Source: Amanita rubescens (lineage: Eukaryota; Basidiomycota; Agaricomycetes; Agaricales; Amanitaceae). From it: a DNA stretch of 64,000 bases. The notes beneath the pieces were generated by a model that was not told where the DNA came from, did not search any database, and saw only the letters and a list, made by a program, of their open reading frames with translations. The position numbers and the translations under genes are program-made. The stretch is from positions 1-64,000 of the forward strand of contig WION01000283.1 of assembly GCA_015039365.1 (NCBI GenBank), given 5' to 3'. This document shows, piece after piece, positions 46,586 through 57,638 of this stretch. Every line of letters starts with the position of its first letter. The first letter of the stretch is position 1.

Positions 46586-47667
46586 ATGGATTCTCGACCA
46601 ACCACTGGCGATCCCGTTGAAACGAGTGAAGAACGCGAACACCACGAGGCCGGCCCTTCAAGCGAACAACCTGCACCTATGTCACAAGGAGCTCCACAAT
46701 CTGCACCTTTGCCAGAGGAAGCGGGGCAAGGTCCGTATCAACAACCACTATACTTAGGGCCATCGCGACCGGTGCAGGTCCCCGCGCCCACGGCGCATCA
46801 CGCGCTGAACCTAACTTTCGGTCACGCAGAAAAGCCTGAAATCGAGGCCGTACCAGCTTCCAGCACATATAGAGGAGACCCGGTGGAAGTGCCATCCGAC
46901 GCGCGTGTTAGCAGGTATGCAACAATGCGAAAGCCGGTGAGCGGCGTGTACACCGGGCAAAGTGCTGCACGCCGATCAACGATTGATTATCTAGTTCCCG
47001 TGGAACAACAGGCAAGTTTACTTTTTCAAAAGAGAACTATAATGACTCGGGATGACTCAACTGCTGAATAGACTGTCTCGCAACGTTTAGAGGCAACACT
47101 GAAGCACGCTCGATCGGAAAGAGAGAAGTTCAATTTAAGGGCCAATGGCGCGAAATGGAGTATCAACGTCGCCTCCGGTGTTCAAGTATTCTTGGGTGCA
47201 CTGACGACTGGTTTGGCGGCTATGCGCTTGGACGGGAAGCAAGTACGTCACAAGGGTCGACGGATATACAGAAAACGCTGACTTAAAACTGGATGCAGCT
47301 GGGAATTGCAACAACGGTGCTTGGTGAGAACGGTTCCCATGCCGCGTTACCGTTTTCGGCAATCTAACAATCAGTTTCAAGGCATATTAACCACGCTAGC
47401 GGGCGCGTTCCTGACGAAAGTGCGAGCTGGAGGGGAACCGGAAACGTCGACGATTCAAGCTCATGATCTCAACCAATTCGTACGCAAATGCGAAGCCTTC
47501 CAGATTGACCATGGGCACGAAATTGGGGATAGGCACAATGACGAAATCAAGCAGTATCGAGACGACCTTGAGCTAATATTACGGCAGAAGCAAATCGAGT
47601 ATGTCCACCGTCTGTCTTCCCATTCACGAATTTGTATGACACTAACCTATTCAGTGAGGCCGCGTAA
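46586..47667 (+). CDS. SLATT-domain two-transmembrane protein, copy I
   Basis: Exons 46586..47011, 47072..47242, 47299..47323, 47382..47598 and 47655..47667 give 283 residues. Residues 1-142 are a disordered Pro/Gln/Glu-rich leader. The SLATT part follows: FNLRANGAKWSINVASG then VQVFLGALTTGLAAM as the first membrane hairpin helix, LGIATTVLGILTTLAGAFL as the second, then a basic-acidic helical tail with FVRKCEAFQIDHGHE. SLATT proteins are predicted pore-forming or membrane-sensing effectors in bacterial conflict systems, and fungi have their own subfamily. Intron 1 uses a GC donor (CAG|GCAAGT), where copy II has GT. All exon phases match copy II at 57.6-58.8 kb. The role is inferred from domain type only. 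Confidence 0.85.
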
Positions 47668-48019
47668 CATAGAGAAAATGTACATAGTTGTCCACCGTTG
47701 CAAGTCTCACTCCATTGACACTCTGTCGTTACCGTTACCATTGCCGTGGATCCGGATTTTCTCATGAGATATGCCATGTCTTGATTATGTACAGAACAGT
47801 TACAAGTACACTAGCTTAAATAATCCATCCAATATTACATGAATCTACACTGAAAAACGTGAAGAGTAGAGGCTCTGGGAACGGAAGTTTTGTCTATCGG
47901 GTCCCGCTTTGTGCGATCCCATGCGTTAACTCGCTAAAGTTGCTCAGATACGTGCCCCAATCATCCAGTCTATGCGTTAACAATCAGTGGCTGAGAAAAA
48001 GGTACACGGACAAGGAGAC
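47668..48019. other. convergent 3' flanks of SLATT copy I and the Zn2Cys6 gene
   Basis: No gene seen between the two converging stop codons. Confidence 0.6.
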
Positions 48020-51000
48020 TCACTCGAAACCTGTCGGAGCATTTGACCACATTGACAACGCGTCGAAATCAATCGGAGGTGCTCCTGCACTGGCGGTCTG
48101 CATCCCTGGTACAGACGTTCTTCTACCCACGTAACCTGCACCGCCCAGCAATGGGTCCATTCCCACGCTGGTAGGGGGCACGGCCTGACTAGGAGCCATG
48201 CTAGATGATATCGGTGGAACACCCATCATGGTCTGCCGCGGCTGCAATAAGTTGTAAGCCAAGCTCGAAGTACCACCAAGGCCCATCGCTGGAAGACCTT
48301 GATCCAGCTGCGGCTCAATGAACTGTTGTTGAGGCATTTGACCTGCCGCCTGCATTGGCCAGTAGCCTGGTTGATTTACCATCGTCTGCTGACTTCCCAT
48401 AGAAGGATTGGTAAAGCCCTGGCCGTTTACAAACTTGCCTTGGCCATGGAGAGGTAATCGACCAAGCTCGGCGCTATATACGGGCAAATGGCGTTGTGGG
48501 ACACCACCACCACCACCTTCATATTGTTGGGACGATACACGAGAAACTCGCTTGGATCCAATAATAGGCCGCGGTCCGTCAAACATATCGCCTAGACCTG
48601 ATGGAGAAGGGGTGGTTTCCAAGGATGTATCTTCGTCTCGTTCACGCTTGTTTGAAAATGGTGGACTTCCCTGTGGGAGCGGCAGTTCGCCAACGGTAGC
48701 CAGCTCGTATAATATGTCCCTGGCGACATCAGGTTGCAGAAGATAAGAGAATGGAAAGATATCTTACCATAACCGGCCGGCTGAGTAGTAGCTTGTAGAG
48801 AATCAGACCTCAGTCGTTACGCTATAAACCAGTTGCTTACCGTTCTTCAGACAACCGCAGAATCGCCATGCACTTGTGTACTTCGGACATCTCCTTTTGT
48901 GTATCTGTAGATAGACCGGATCGCTTCCCGCCCCAGATGTTCAGGAGTAGTACGATGCCGGACGTGAATACAGCCATCTATATAACCAGTCAAAAGAGGT
49001 GCTGTTGGAAAAGGTAAAGATACGAACCATTACCCATGGTGCAGGACCAAGGTCTCGCTTCCTCATCACTTCTACTACGTGACTGCATGATCGCGCTGCG
49101 TTCGTGCATATCGCGAGGGATGGGAACGATAAAGGCGACGGTTTTCGGGGAGAAGGTATGAACGGTCTATGTATCAGGATCTGTAGGTGATAATAGGTTG
49201 CATATAGGAGAACTGATTGCTGGAATAAGAGCGAATCCTCTCGCTTAGGGTCCCAGCGCACTACTATCATGAGAAACTCGAATGTTTCACGAAAAGAGAG
49301 AGGGCTTACGAGAATCCGGCACCGAATCCACCCATCTATTCAACGCAGAGTCCAGCTCGGAAACAATATGCTGTTCCCATTGCTCTCCTACAAATCCGAG
49401 AAGAACTTTGGATTTGTTGATTGAATACTAGAGAGACTCAGCCCGGTGACATTATCTTAAAATACTGTGCGCTCACGATTGTCCTCAGTGTGAATGCAAG
49501 TAGTTGATTCAGCTTGACAAATAAATTAAATGATGTGACGAGGGATGGCTTTCCAGGGGGTTGTTTGAACCTCTGCTTCGGATCCGGATGCTCCCAGTAC
49601 TCATCATCGACTTCAAGTGGATAATCAACGTCGAAGCTGTCGAACGGATAAGTATTCGTGGGGAGTTTGGTTGAAAGCACCGCTCACTCTTCATCTTGGA
49701 TCGCGCACGGCCTTCCGAGACCACAGCTCAGGACCCTGTCCATACAAACAAGCACCCTGAGGTCGTGGGAGTTTAGACTGGCTGATGAACGAATAACAGT
49801 GCGTACCAGAATGCTCTCTTCCGAAGCTCGTCCTCGATGGTCCACTCCCCTACCTGCGCTTTCTTCCTATGCACTCCCACATCTTGAGCAAGACGTATAC
49901 CGATCCCAACCATGGTCCAGCACGTGTGAGGAGCAGAAGTGCCTTGTAGATACTGGACCGAAAGCTGAACCGAATAAGATCAGAATTGCAATTGGTAGAG
50001 AGAATTGCCCACGAAACTCACACAATGCAGCTGTAAATCATGCAAGCCGGGAGGCTCCAAAAGCGATTTCCTAACCAGCTGTACCTGCTCGAACCACTTC
50101 CAACCAGAGCTGTGACGACCGTCATCTTCATCGAGTAATACACGAGGGTCATCCGAATGTCGAGAGCCAACGGCGCACACAAGAAGTAAGACAGCTCCAA
50201 ATACGAAATCGCTATGGTGTAAGCCTTCCCCAACGCAGCGCTCGAAAGTGGGTCGGTGAAGTAACGGAAAGAATAGATTAAGATTTTGGAAGTATAGATC
50301 AATAAGAGACGGGACAAGATCATCCGGAGGGAACGAATATTCCGGTAGCTGAGCAACGGCGGTAGATTGCTCCCACTATTCGTCACGTTATTTAAAGTTC
50401 GAGACTTCAATCATGATAGACTTACTGGTTTAATGGCCCAATATTCTGGACGTTTGCTTTTAAGCACTGGTTTCTTACCCTCATCTGAATCATTGCCGGT
50501 ATATTCGTGTTTGAGCTCCATTGCAGTCTGAATCAGCATGGCACCGCTACTCTTTCCGAAGAACCGATATTCATGAGGGTCAATGGTTAAACGTCTAAGG
50601 TTGTCGGCAAGAATGAGGTGCGCGCTGTCGTCCTCCGGCTCCTCCTTTGTGACCACGTCTACCTTTCGGAGGGCACTCGTGGTAATCTCTCGATAGTTGA
50701 ATGAATTTGGAACAACGCTGGACTGCGACCCTACTAATGAACTTGGATTCTGGAAAGATTCAGATGAATCCAATGAAGCATTCAGTTCCCTCAGAATTCC
50801 CTTGTCTGGGCAGATCTAGGGTGCATTGGTAAAGTTGCCGAATAATCAAACAATGCGCCTACTGACTTTTCGCAATAGATTTTCAAGTTTCTGAACTCTA
50901 ATTTCCAGGGATTCGACGTATCTAATACCGATTGTTAATGTCGAAGCGAATAGAGCGAGTGAAGCGAGTAACACAAACCCTTTTGGAGGACCCCTCTTCT

Positions 51001-51368
51001 GCGCAGAATTCAGCACGCGAGCGAGGACAAGTGAGATTCAAATCTACCTTTGCTGCTTCTACATAAGTACAAGGTAAAGTATATGTGGCGCAATTGGAAC
51101 AATGATTATTGGGTTGTTGTCCGCCATCGCCTATTGATGTCAACGTAAGCGGGATTTGCGACCGGCGGCGCGCTGACTCACATCGAACTTCGCAATGTGC
51201 CCGAAGCACCGAAGGGTTAGCTATAAATTCGAACGTTGAATGGAATCACACACTCTTCTTCCTCCTGCAAATGTCGCAAGCCCGTTGTACGCGCCGCTTT
51301 TTCGATCCCTGCGCAAGGGCGCTGGAGCCGAAATCCAAGTCATTGTTATCTTCTTCGTTTGACGACAT
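48020..51368 (-). CDS. Zn2Cys6 fungal-specific transcription factor
   Basis: Fifteen exons on the minus strand: 51368..51254, 51187..51182, 51130..51048, 50998..50979, 50921..50867, 50815..50426, 50375..50022, 49964..49807, 49756..49688, 49636..49477, 49427..49310, 49260..49034, 48977..48841, 48791..48768, 48719..48020. They total 2616 nt or 871 residues. The binuclear zinc cluster is C31-x2-C34-x6-C41-x9-C51-x2-C54-x6-C61, followed by a basic linker KRGPPKGYVESLE and a leucine-containing coiled segment. The fungal_trans region runs from about 230 to 560: DDLVPSLIDLYFQNLNLFFP then LLHRPTF; DFDVDYPLEVDDEYWE; HRPFIPSPR; NIWGGKRSGL. The C-terminus is Gln/Met/Pro-rich. It is a nuclear DNA-binding regulator; the target is unknown. 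Exon 2 is only six bases and is needed for Cys41. Confidence 0.93.
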
Positions 51369-52254
51369 AACTACAGCTGAAGCGCTGACGGATGGGCACT
51401 GAATTGCGTAGCCTTGTGAATGAATGAGTGCCAGGCTAAGACAACAGTGTTAATTTAATGGGCTCAGTCGATATTTCCTTTTCTGGACACTGACGCGTTC
51501 GGCCGGGCTGCGGCTTCTGCCGATGTCAAACAGCAGTGAGTGACATATTTTCAGACGCGTTTCGGCACCCTACTTTCGCACCGGGGCTGTACAATCAAAT
51601 TTGTACCTTATCCAGCTTCAAAAGCCGGTTCGACCGGCACCGGTCTCTTATCTTGGCCGGTCACCGGTCACCAGTCACCAGTCAACATGTATTCAACGAC
51701 GGCCACCGGCAGTATGGCGTACTTTATCCACGCTCCTTATCAATTGGCAACAACCAGGTCATGATGTGCGCAGTAGAGCCAAGAGCCGCCAAGTCACCGC
51801 ATCTTCTCACGACATGGGGGATTCGAGTCATTTCAGGTCATCGGAGATTCGAGATCAATTGCTTTGCAACCAAAGATGACCTTCGCCATTCAATCGACCC
51901 TTGCAAAGAAGTGTATCAGGCACGCAATAGACCTACAATTTTCATCGACTGCACAAATTTTTGAGATCCGATGCTGTGGCCATCATGGCGTCAGCGGCTA
52001 GATCGATAACGCGTATGACAGGTATATACAGGAGGAAAGTTCATCCGGTAGCTGAGGCACTGACTCGCTGTAAAACGAATAAAAAATGCAATGTTCTATT
52101 CGTTGCTCGATGACTCGACAAGCTGGTGAAATCTATGGATTCAAAGCTCATGTGCTAACGGGATTTCATTTGTCGTCCAACGAGCGTCGAGTTTGCCCCA
52201 GCCAAGGCTTTTAGAATACCCGCTAACTAGCCCGCCCATAAACGTTGAATCTAT
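51369..52254. other. repeat-derived spacer
   Basis: No gene supported. It includes the 5' flank of the Zn2Cys6 gene and the inverted repeat arm at 51547..51715. Confidence 0.5.
51547..51715 (+). repeat. inverted repeat arm, matching 32095..32269
   Basis: See the partner arm for the shared blocks. This copy also has a small tandem expansion of a GTCACCGG/GTCACCAG unit around 51659-51684. Confidence 0.8.
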
Positions 52255-52500
52255 TCTTTCCTTCGACCTTATTCTGGATCAAGTCACTTCCGACCGACAG
52301 GAGTTAACCAGCAGAAGATCATAAGCCATCTGACCTGCCTCTGCATTTGCGAGGATCCATGACATAATGGCCGCCCAATCAAGATCTTGGTTACTTCGGC
52401 GGTAAGGGTTTGGACCTCGGTGGATAGATGACGATTGATAACGTGGGCTGCTCCCAGAGATTTGAGATGATCGGCATTCTTGAGAGAAGCGGTCGTGCTT
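52255..52500 (-). pseudogene. broken medium-chain dehydrogenase fragment, copy II
   Basis: The minus strand reads ASLKNADHLKSLGAAHVINR then HLSTE, matching the Rossmann segment of the dehydrogenase family, then TLTAEVTKI and a later QMAYDLL-like stretch in another frame. No start, no N-terminal domain and no intact frame. Closest to the pseudogene at 31.9-32.1 kb. Confidence 0.75.
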
Positions 52501-52578
52501 GGGGAAGCGGCGATGGGGACAGGTGGCCCGAGGGAGAGGTCATTTGGCTGAGGTTGGTCGCATATTTAGACCAGGCGA

Positions 52579-52705
52579 AGTTCTCCCTTCACCGCTGCCC
52601 CGGCTACGGACTCCACCAGCCCAGATGACATGCTCTGTGCCTACGCCAAGGGTACGAGCTCAGAACAGCGGTCTCCGACCTGCGCAACGTGTCGCGTAGG
52701 AGGAG
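52579..52705 (+). repeat. dispersed repeat, copy 4 of 4
   Basis: CTCCCTTCACCGCTGCCCCG..CAGCCCAGATGACATGCTC..GCCTACGCCAAGGGTACGAG..CAACGTGTCGCGTAGG. Lies just beyond the 3' end of NLR copy II. Confidence 0.75.
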
Positions 52706-52841
52706 TGTTGCGACATATTTGGATCCGGCGTTACGATTCGGGAGGCCTGCGCTTCGTGTCGGCGTACAGTCGGAATACATTAGATCAGTTCAAAGGTGTC
52801 AAAGTACGCTGGAAAAATCAAGAATGACTACCCGTCCATCT

Positions 52842-55800
52842 TCAGTACTCAAAACACCTCGTTTGCCATCTGACACCAACACTCCTCGGCATTCGACAGG
52901 AATCCAACATAGCCGTTGGTGAGGGCTGACAAGATAAATCCAGCCATCCGGCTCCAGGAAGTAATGCAATGCATCTGGCTGGTCTATGAAATATGAAGTC
53001 ATTACATGAGTATAGAGGCAAACAATGAAATAATGGTAACTTGCCGGAAAGCACGCCCAGTGCAGACTCGAAATCTGCAAATGTGACACTACTGTATTTA
53101 TCAAGAGTTCCTACATGAGCACCACTGCCAACTGCGTCCCACAGTCGAAGTGTACGGTCGTACGATCCTGACAGAATACGTGTGCCATCTGGGGAGAATG
53201 CGACTGATTGAACATCACGGGAATGCCCTTTGAGGGCATTGAGATGAGCACCGCTGACTGCATCCCACAGTTGAAGTGTCCTATCAGTGGATCCTGACAC
53301 AATATGTGTGCCATCTGGGGAGAATGCGACAGACTGAACCCTATCGGAATGCCCTTTGAGGGTGTTGAGATGAGCACCACTTACTGCATCCCACAATCGA
53401 AGTGTCTTATCATCAGATCCTGACACAATGCATGTACCATCTGGGGAGAATGCAGCAGACTGAACCCAACTGGAATGCCCTTCGAGGGTGTTGAAATGAG
53501 CACCACTGATTGCATCCCACAGTCGAAGTGTCCTAGCACTGGATCCCAACACAAGATGTGTACCATTTGGGGAGAATGCGACAGACCGAACCCCACCATA
53601 GGAATTTGGCTCTTTGAGGGTGTTGAGATGGGCACCACTGACTGCATCCCACAGTCGAAGTGTCTCATCATTGGATCCCGACACGATACATGCACCATCT
53701 GGGGAGAATGCAACTGACTCAACACCACGGGAATGCCCTTTGAGGGTGTTGAGATGAGCACCACTGACTCCATCCCACAGTTGAATTGTCCCATCATTGG
53801 ATCCCGACACAATACGTGTGCCATCCGGGGAGAATGCGACAGAGTTAACCCAATCGGAATGCCCTTCGAGGGTATTGAGATGAGCACCACTGACTGTATC
53901 CCACAATCGAAGTGTCTTATCATGGGATCCCGACACGATACGTGTGCCATCTGGGGAGAATGCGACCGATGTAACAGCACTGGAATGACCCTCCATTGTT
54001 CGCACAAATAAATTCCATTTCTTCTGACGTCCATTCTGCATCCTAATCCGAGGCAGTTTATTACCATACTTCTCCCAAAATAATGTTTCGCTTGGTGTAA
54101 ACATCAGTGCCGAGTAATATACCTGCTGGGAAGAGCTGCTAAGGACCTCGAAGAATTCACGAACAAAATGTTCGCAATCATTCAGTAATGTTATTATATC
54201 CCTAATATCCTTGCTGATATTCGTCTGAAAAGTGAATATCAATCAGCAGTCATACTAGGTTAAGCCAATACCACGTACTGTAAGTATGCGCTGGGCAACA
54301 TCTAAAGATATCAACAGATTTCGGAGATCGCCCAATAGGCTGCAGGATTCCACCAAGTGCAGTAAATTTACCGTACATAGCTGCTCTAGCTGTTTAAGGA
54401 GGCTGCCAGAGAGCATCGTACTTGTCAGATGTGACGCCCAGTGTCGGCACGCATATTGAACATGGGCGGGAATATGCTCCTTAATACGCGTAGGAAGGTC
54501 AGCAACTTCGCTATTATGGATCGTTGGGCTCTCGATTCGGCAAGGATTTCGTTTGAGCTCGAAGTTGATGGCACGGAGGCACGCATGTGCAAGTAACGCG
54601 TGTTGTGCGCCAGCGTCCACTACAAGCCTTGGATTCCGGCAGCGATCGCGGTTGGTGAAAAAGTCGAGGAACGATGGGTGCAGCACGCGTATCACACGCT
54701 CGTCATCTTCCGGTACAATAACAACAGAATGGAGGTGCACCAAAGTACAACGGACGCTGCTCGGAGGTGAGTTGTTGCGATCTTTATTTACATTCAGCAA
54801 CCGCTCGAGGTCGCATGGTGACAGCGCATTTTGGAGGAATATAATGCTGCCTAGAATTATCTTCAGCCGTCCGGTAAGACCAGGCGAGATGTTAGGAAAC
54901 GCGTTGGTCAAGACTTGCGCATAAAGTGAATCAAGGCAAACGTAGGGGGAGGAGCTTTCGAGAATTGGTATTGTACTCTGCAGTAGTTTAGTAAGCTGAT
55001 TTTGAGGATTACTGTAGTTACGGTCCCCAATAAAGCGGACCGATGTCGCTGCAAAAATGAAAAGGCCGCAAGATTTCGTTGTCAGAGCTTGGATGTCTGA
55101 TGTGGACGGCCACGATGCTGGTAAACTGTAAAATTCGCTGATTTCTTTCAGACGAGCAGTAACGTAGCGCTCGATGTCGGTTTGCACGACGCCGAGCTCC
55201 ACTTCATGCAGAATAAGACGCCTTGTTGCTGGGTCCAAACTTTCCAACGTGAATCCACGAGTGATGTGCCGTTCAGGACGACTCGTGATCAGGAATTTCA
55301 AAGGAGAAAGTTCGGCTACGTGCATAGAGAGGGACGCTAGGACCACTGATATGGTACTATCATCCTTGCACTCGTCAAGAGCATCGATGACAACCACGCA
55401 GGGCGTAATGGAGTCCCCGATCGTACGAAGAGGCGCCACGATGAGTTCCTTGAGCTGGTACGATAAATCTGAGAAACCTATTTCGCGATTTGACCTGAGT
55501 ACTGCAGCGACTTCTTCTTTGAATAGAGGGAATAATTGCCCGAGCTGATAGGCAATCGTGGTGAAGATAAGTTTTGAATTGCTGCAGTCCGCATTGTCGC
55601 GCGAACAAAAAAAGCTGGCTCCTAGGATGCCACGCTCCTTGCAGGTGGTGGAAACGGTGTGCGCAATGGTCGTCTTGCCCGTTCCTGCAGTTCCATTGAT
55701 CCAGAAAATACGAGAATCCACGGTATCATTGCAGACTGGTGAATCAGGTGATAACCAAGCAAATATTTGAGCAAGAACGTCGGTCCTTGTCCCGTGCAAA

Positions 55801-56790
55801 CAACGATCTCGAGCAACATGATTAAACGGAGCGAGAATCGCGTGAGGAAGACACCCATCTTAAACATGTCAGTTGAATTTCTGGCTTTTTAACAATGGTT
55901 ATCGGTCACCTTGCAAGTCTGGCATGACATTTAGTTGCTAAAGAATGTATAAAATTCAACGACAAGCTCCGGAAGTCATATTCATTGACGAACCTGAGAT
56001 ACACATGCGACCTGCTCGCTCACAATGTCAACCTTTTGTTCCAGCGATTTGAAACCCTCTTGATACAGTCGGCCGAGTTCCTAAGAGGGTATGAGAGCCG
56101 ATTTTATCAAGTTTCAAATAAAGCAACTTACATCGAGCGTGAACTCAATAGCTAGCATACTTTCAACCTGGATTAGGTAGTAATGAGTACGATTGTATCA
56201 CGTCATTACGGACCGCACCGTTAAATTCTGAATTGACCATGTAACCGACTGAACGCGATCGCTTATCGCCTTTGCATCGCCGCTGCGCTGAATGAGACGC
56301 CTTGCGAGATTGCGAGATGCAAGCTTTTTTAGCTCTTCAATGTCATTATTCCACTCTCTATGGACATTTTCAGACAATTCTGTAAGTGGCTTGTGAGACG
56401 AACTTACTCAGACAGTCGATCCATTCGGGCGACGATTGATGGTGAGAGCGTTTTTTCATGTTGTGATTTTTCAAGGATCGATGATAACTTTCGTATACGT
56501 ATCGCCAATTGTTCGATGTCATTTGCGTTTTGAGCCGTTTGCTAATATAGCCGTTGGCATAGGAAGGGTTAGTTCGAGCATAAATAACCTACTTGAATCG
56601 CGTCGAGAACGAATAACAACCCGGTGATTCCAGCATGTAGCCCAGGGGGTCCTACGCTTGTTGGAAGCTGTTTCACGAGCTGAAGTACCTCATGCAGTGC
56701 ATCGATAGCAGTAATAAATGCATCCTTCAACCTTCCCTTATCGATCCTGTGGGGCTTTTGGCCTAGTTTCGAGGTAAAGGATTGCAGCAT
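52842..56790 (-). CDS. NACHT-WD40 NLR/STAND receptor, copy II (seven WD40 repeats)
   Basis: Eight exons at the same phases as copy I: 56790..56593, 56541..56408, 56357..56219, 56167..56132, 56080..55994, 55937..55910, 55858..54279 and 54224..52842, giving 1194 residues. Exons 1-7 have exactly the same lengths as in copy I. In the ~510 residues of the NACHT-linker region I count about 34 differences. Walker A GTAGTGKTT and Walker B VVVIDALDEC are intact. There are seven WD40 repeats (about residues 811-1109) instead of nine, and they are more divergent; the fourth has an altered EPNSYGGVRS start. The C-terminal tail differs. A ten-base insertion near 53000 shifts the frame relative to copy I, so the homologous DGRVVILDFS end (52799) is reached only if a short intron or another correction restores it. 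Confidence 0.88.
53100..53996 (-). repeat. 126-bp tandem repeat array encoding seven WD40 blades
   Basis: Same 42-codon period as copy I but two units fewer and with more changes between units. One unit (fourth) is a codon longer at its start. Confidence 0.9.
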
Positions 56791-57638
56791 GGCGATATTC
56801 AATCACTACAGCAAATCGACGGATAGCAAGCAAGCTGAGGAGCGCAGCAATACGAAAAGCAGTTAGTTGTTTTAAATCAATGCACTGCCAACGGTTCCGG
56901 GTTATTCAGGTTAATGACATGTCACATGATGTCATGGAGTAGATCAAATCAACATCATGTCCGCACTGGCGGAGTCCCCTCTGTTCTTACTGTGCTGTGC
57001 TGATATTGTTGCTCATCCAACTGCTTTACTTAACAGTATGTTGCGCTAACCTGGAGAAAAACACCCCGATCACTCGTGATCGAACGTGATCCGACGGTTG
57101 GATTGATTTAAGCACTCTTGGCATTCTGGCAGATTCTGGCCGCCATGTCGATGCAGCGAAACCATTGGATGGCGGACCGATACTGGGTCAGATGTTGGGC
57201 TGATACTCAGTGTGATTCTAGCTTTAACTTTTCCTCCAGTGTTTACCGGTTAGTACCGGTTACCAGCGACCTCTTCCCTGCAACCTTTTAAAGCAAATTC
57301 ATCTTGAAGGTACAATTGCGGTAAAGGCACATCTAAGAAGAACAGAATACCGATGATGACCCCAGGTCGTGCACACGAGCGCTAGTCGCTTGGCACGAAA
57401 GATCAATTCCCTGGCCGTGAGGCCTTCTATGAGAGAGATATGCATAGTAGGGGGCAGCGACTTGATGTACTTCAGTCCTCATACTAACTGTGCGTTTGAT
57501 TCTGTACGAAACAGTGCAATAATATACCGTGAATAGAAGTATTGTAACTATTTTACTTAAACAGGCGTGTATACAATAGGGCGTTAGCGAGTCCGAGTTC
57601 AATAATAAATGAAAATGCAATTGCAAGCTCTAAACCGA
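56791..57638. other. spacer between NLR copy II and SLATT copy II
   Basis: No gene supported. From 56800 to about 57110 it is the upstream region of NLR copy II and resembles that of copy I. Confidence 0.5.
56918..56936 (-). promoter_or_regulatory. 19-base element conserved upstream of both NLR genes (copy II)
   Basis: Minus-strand CATGACATCATGTGACATG, identical to the element at 34618..34636, starting 128 bases before the start codon of NLR copy II. Confidence 0.5.

Noticed and set aside
56791..56802. Upstream ATG of NLR copy II (adds MNIA)
   Set aside because: Copy I has TTG at the homologous position, so the shared start at 56790 is preferred.
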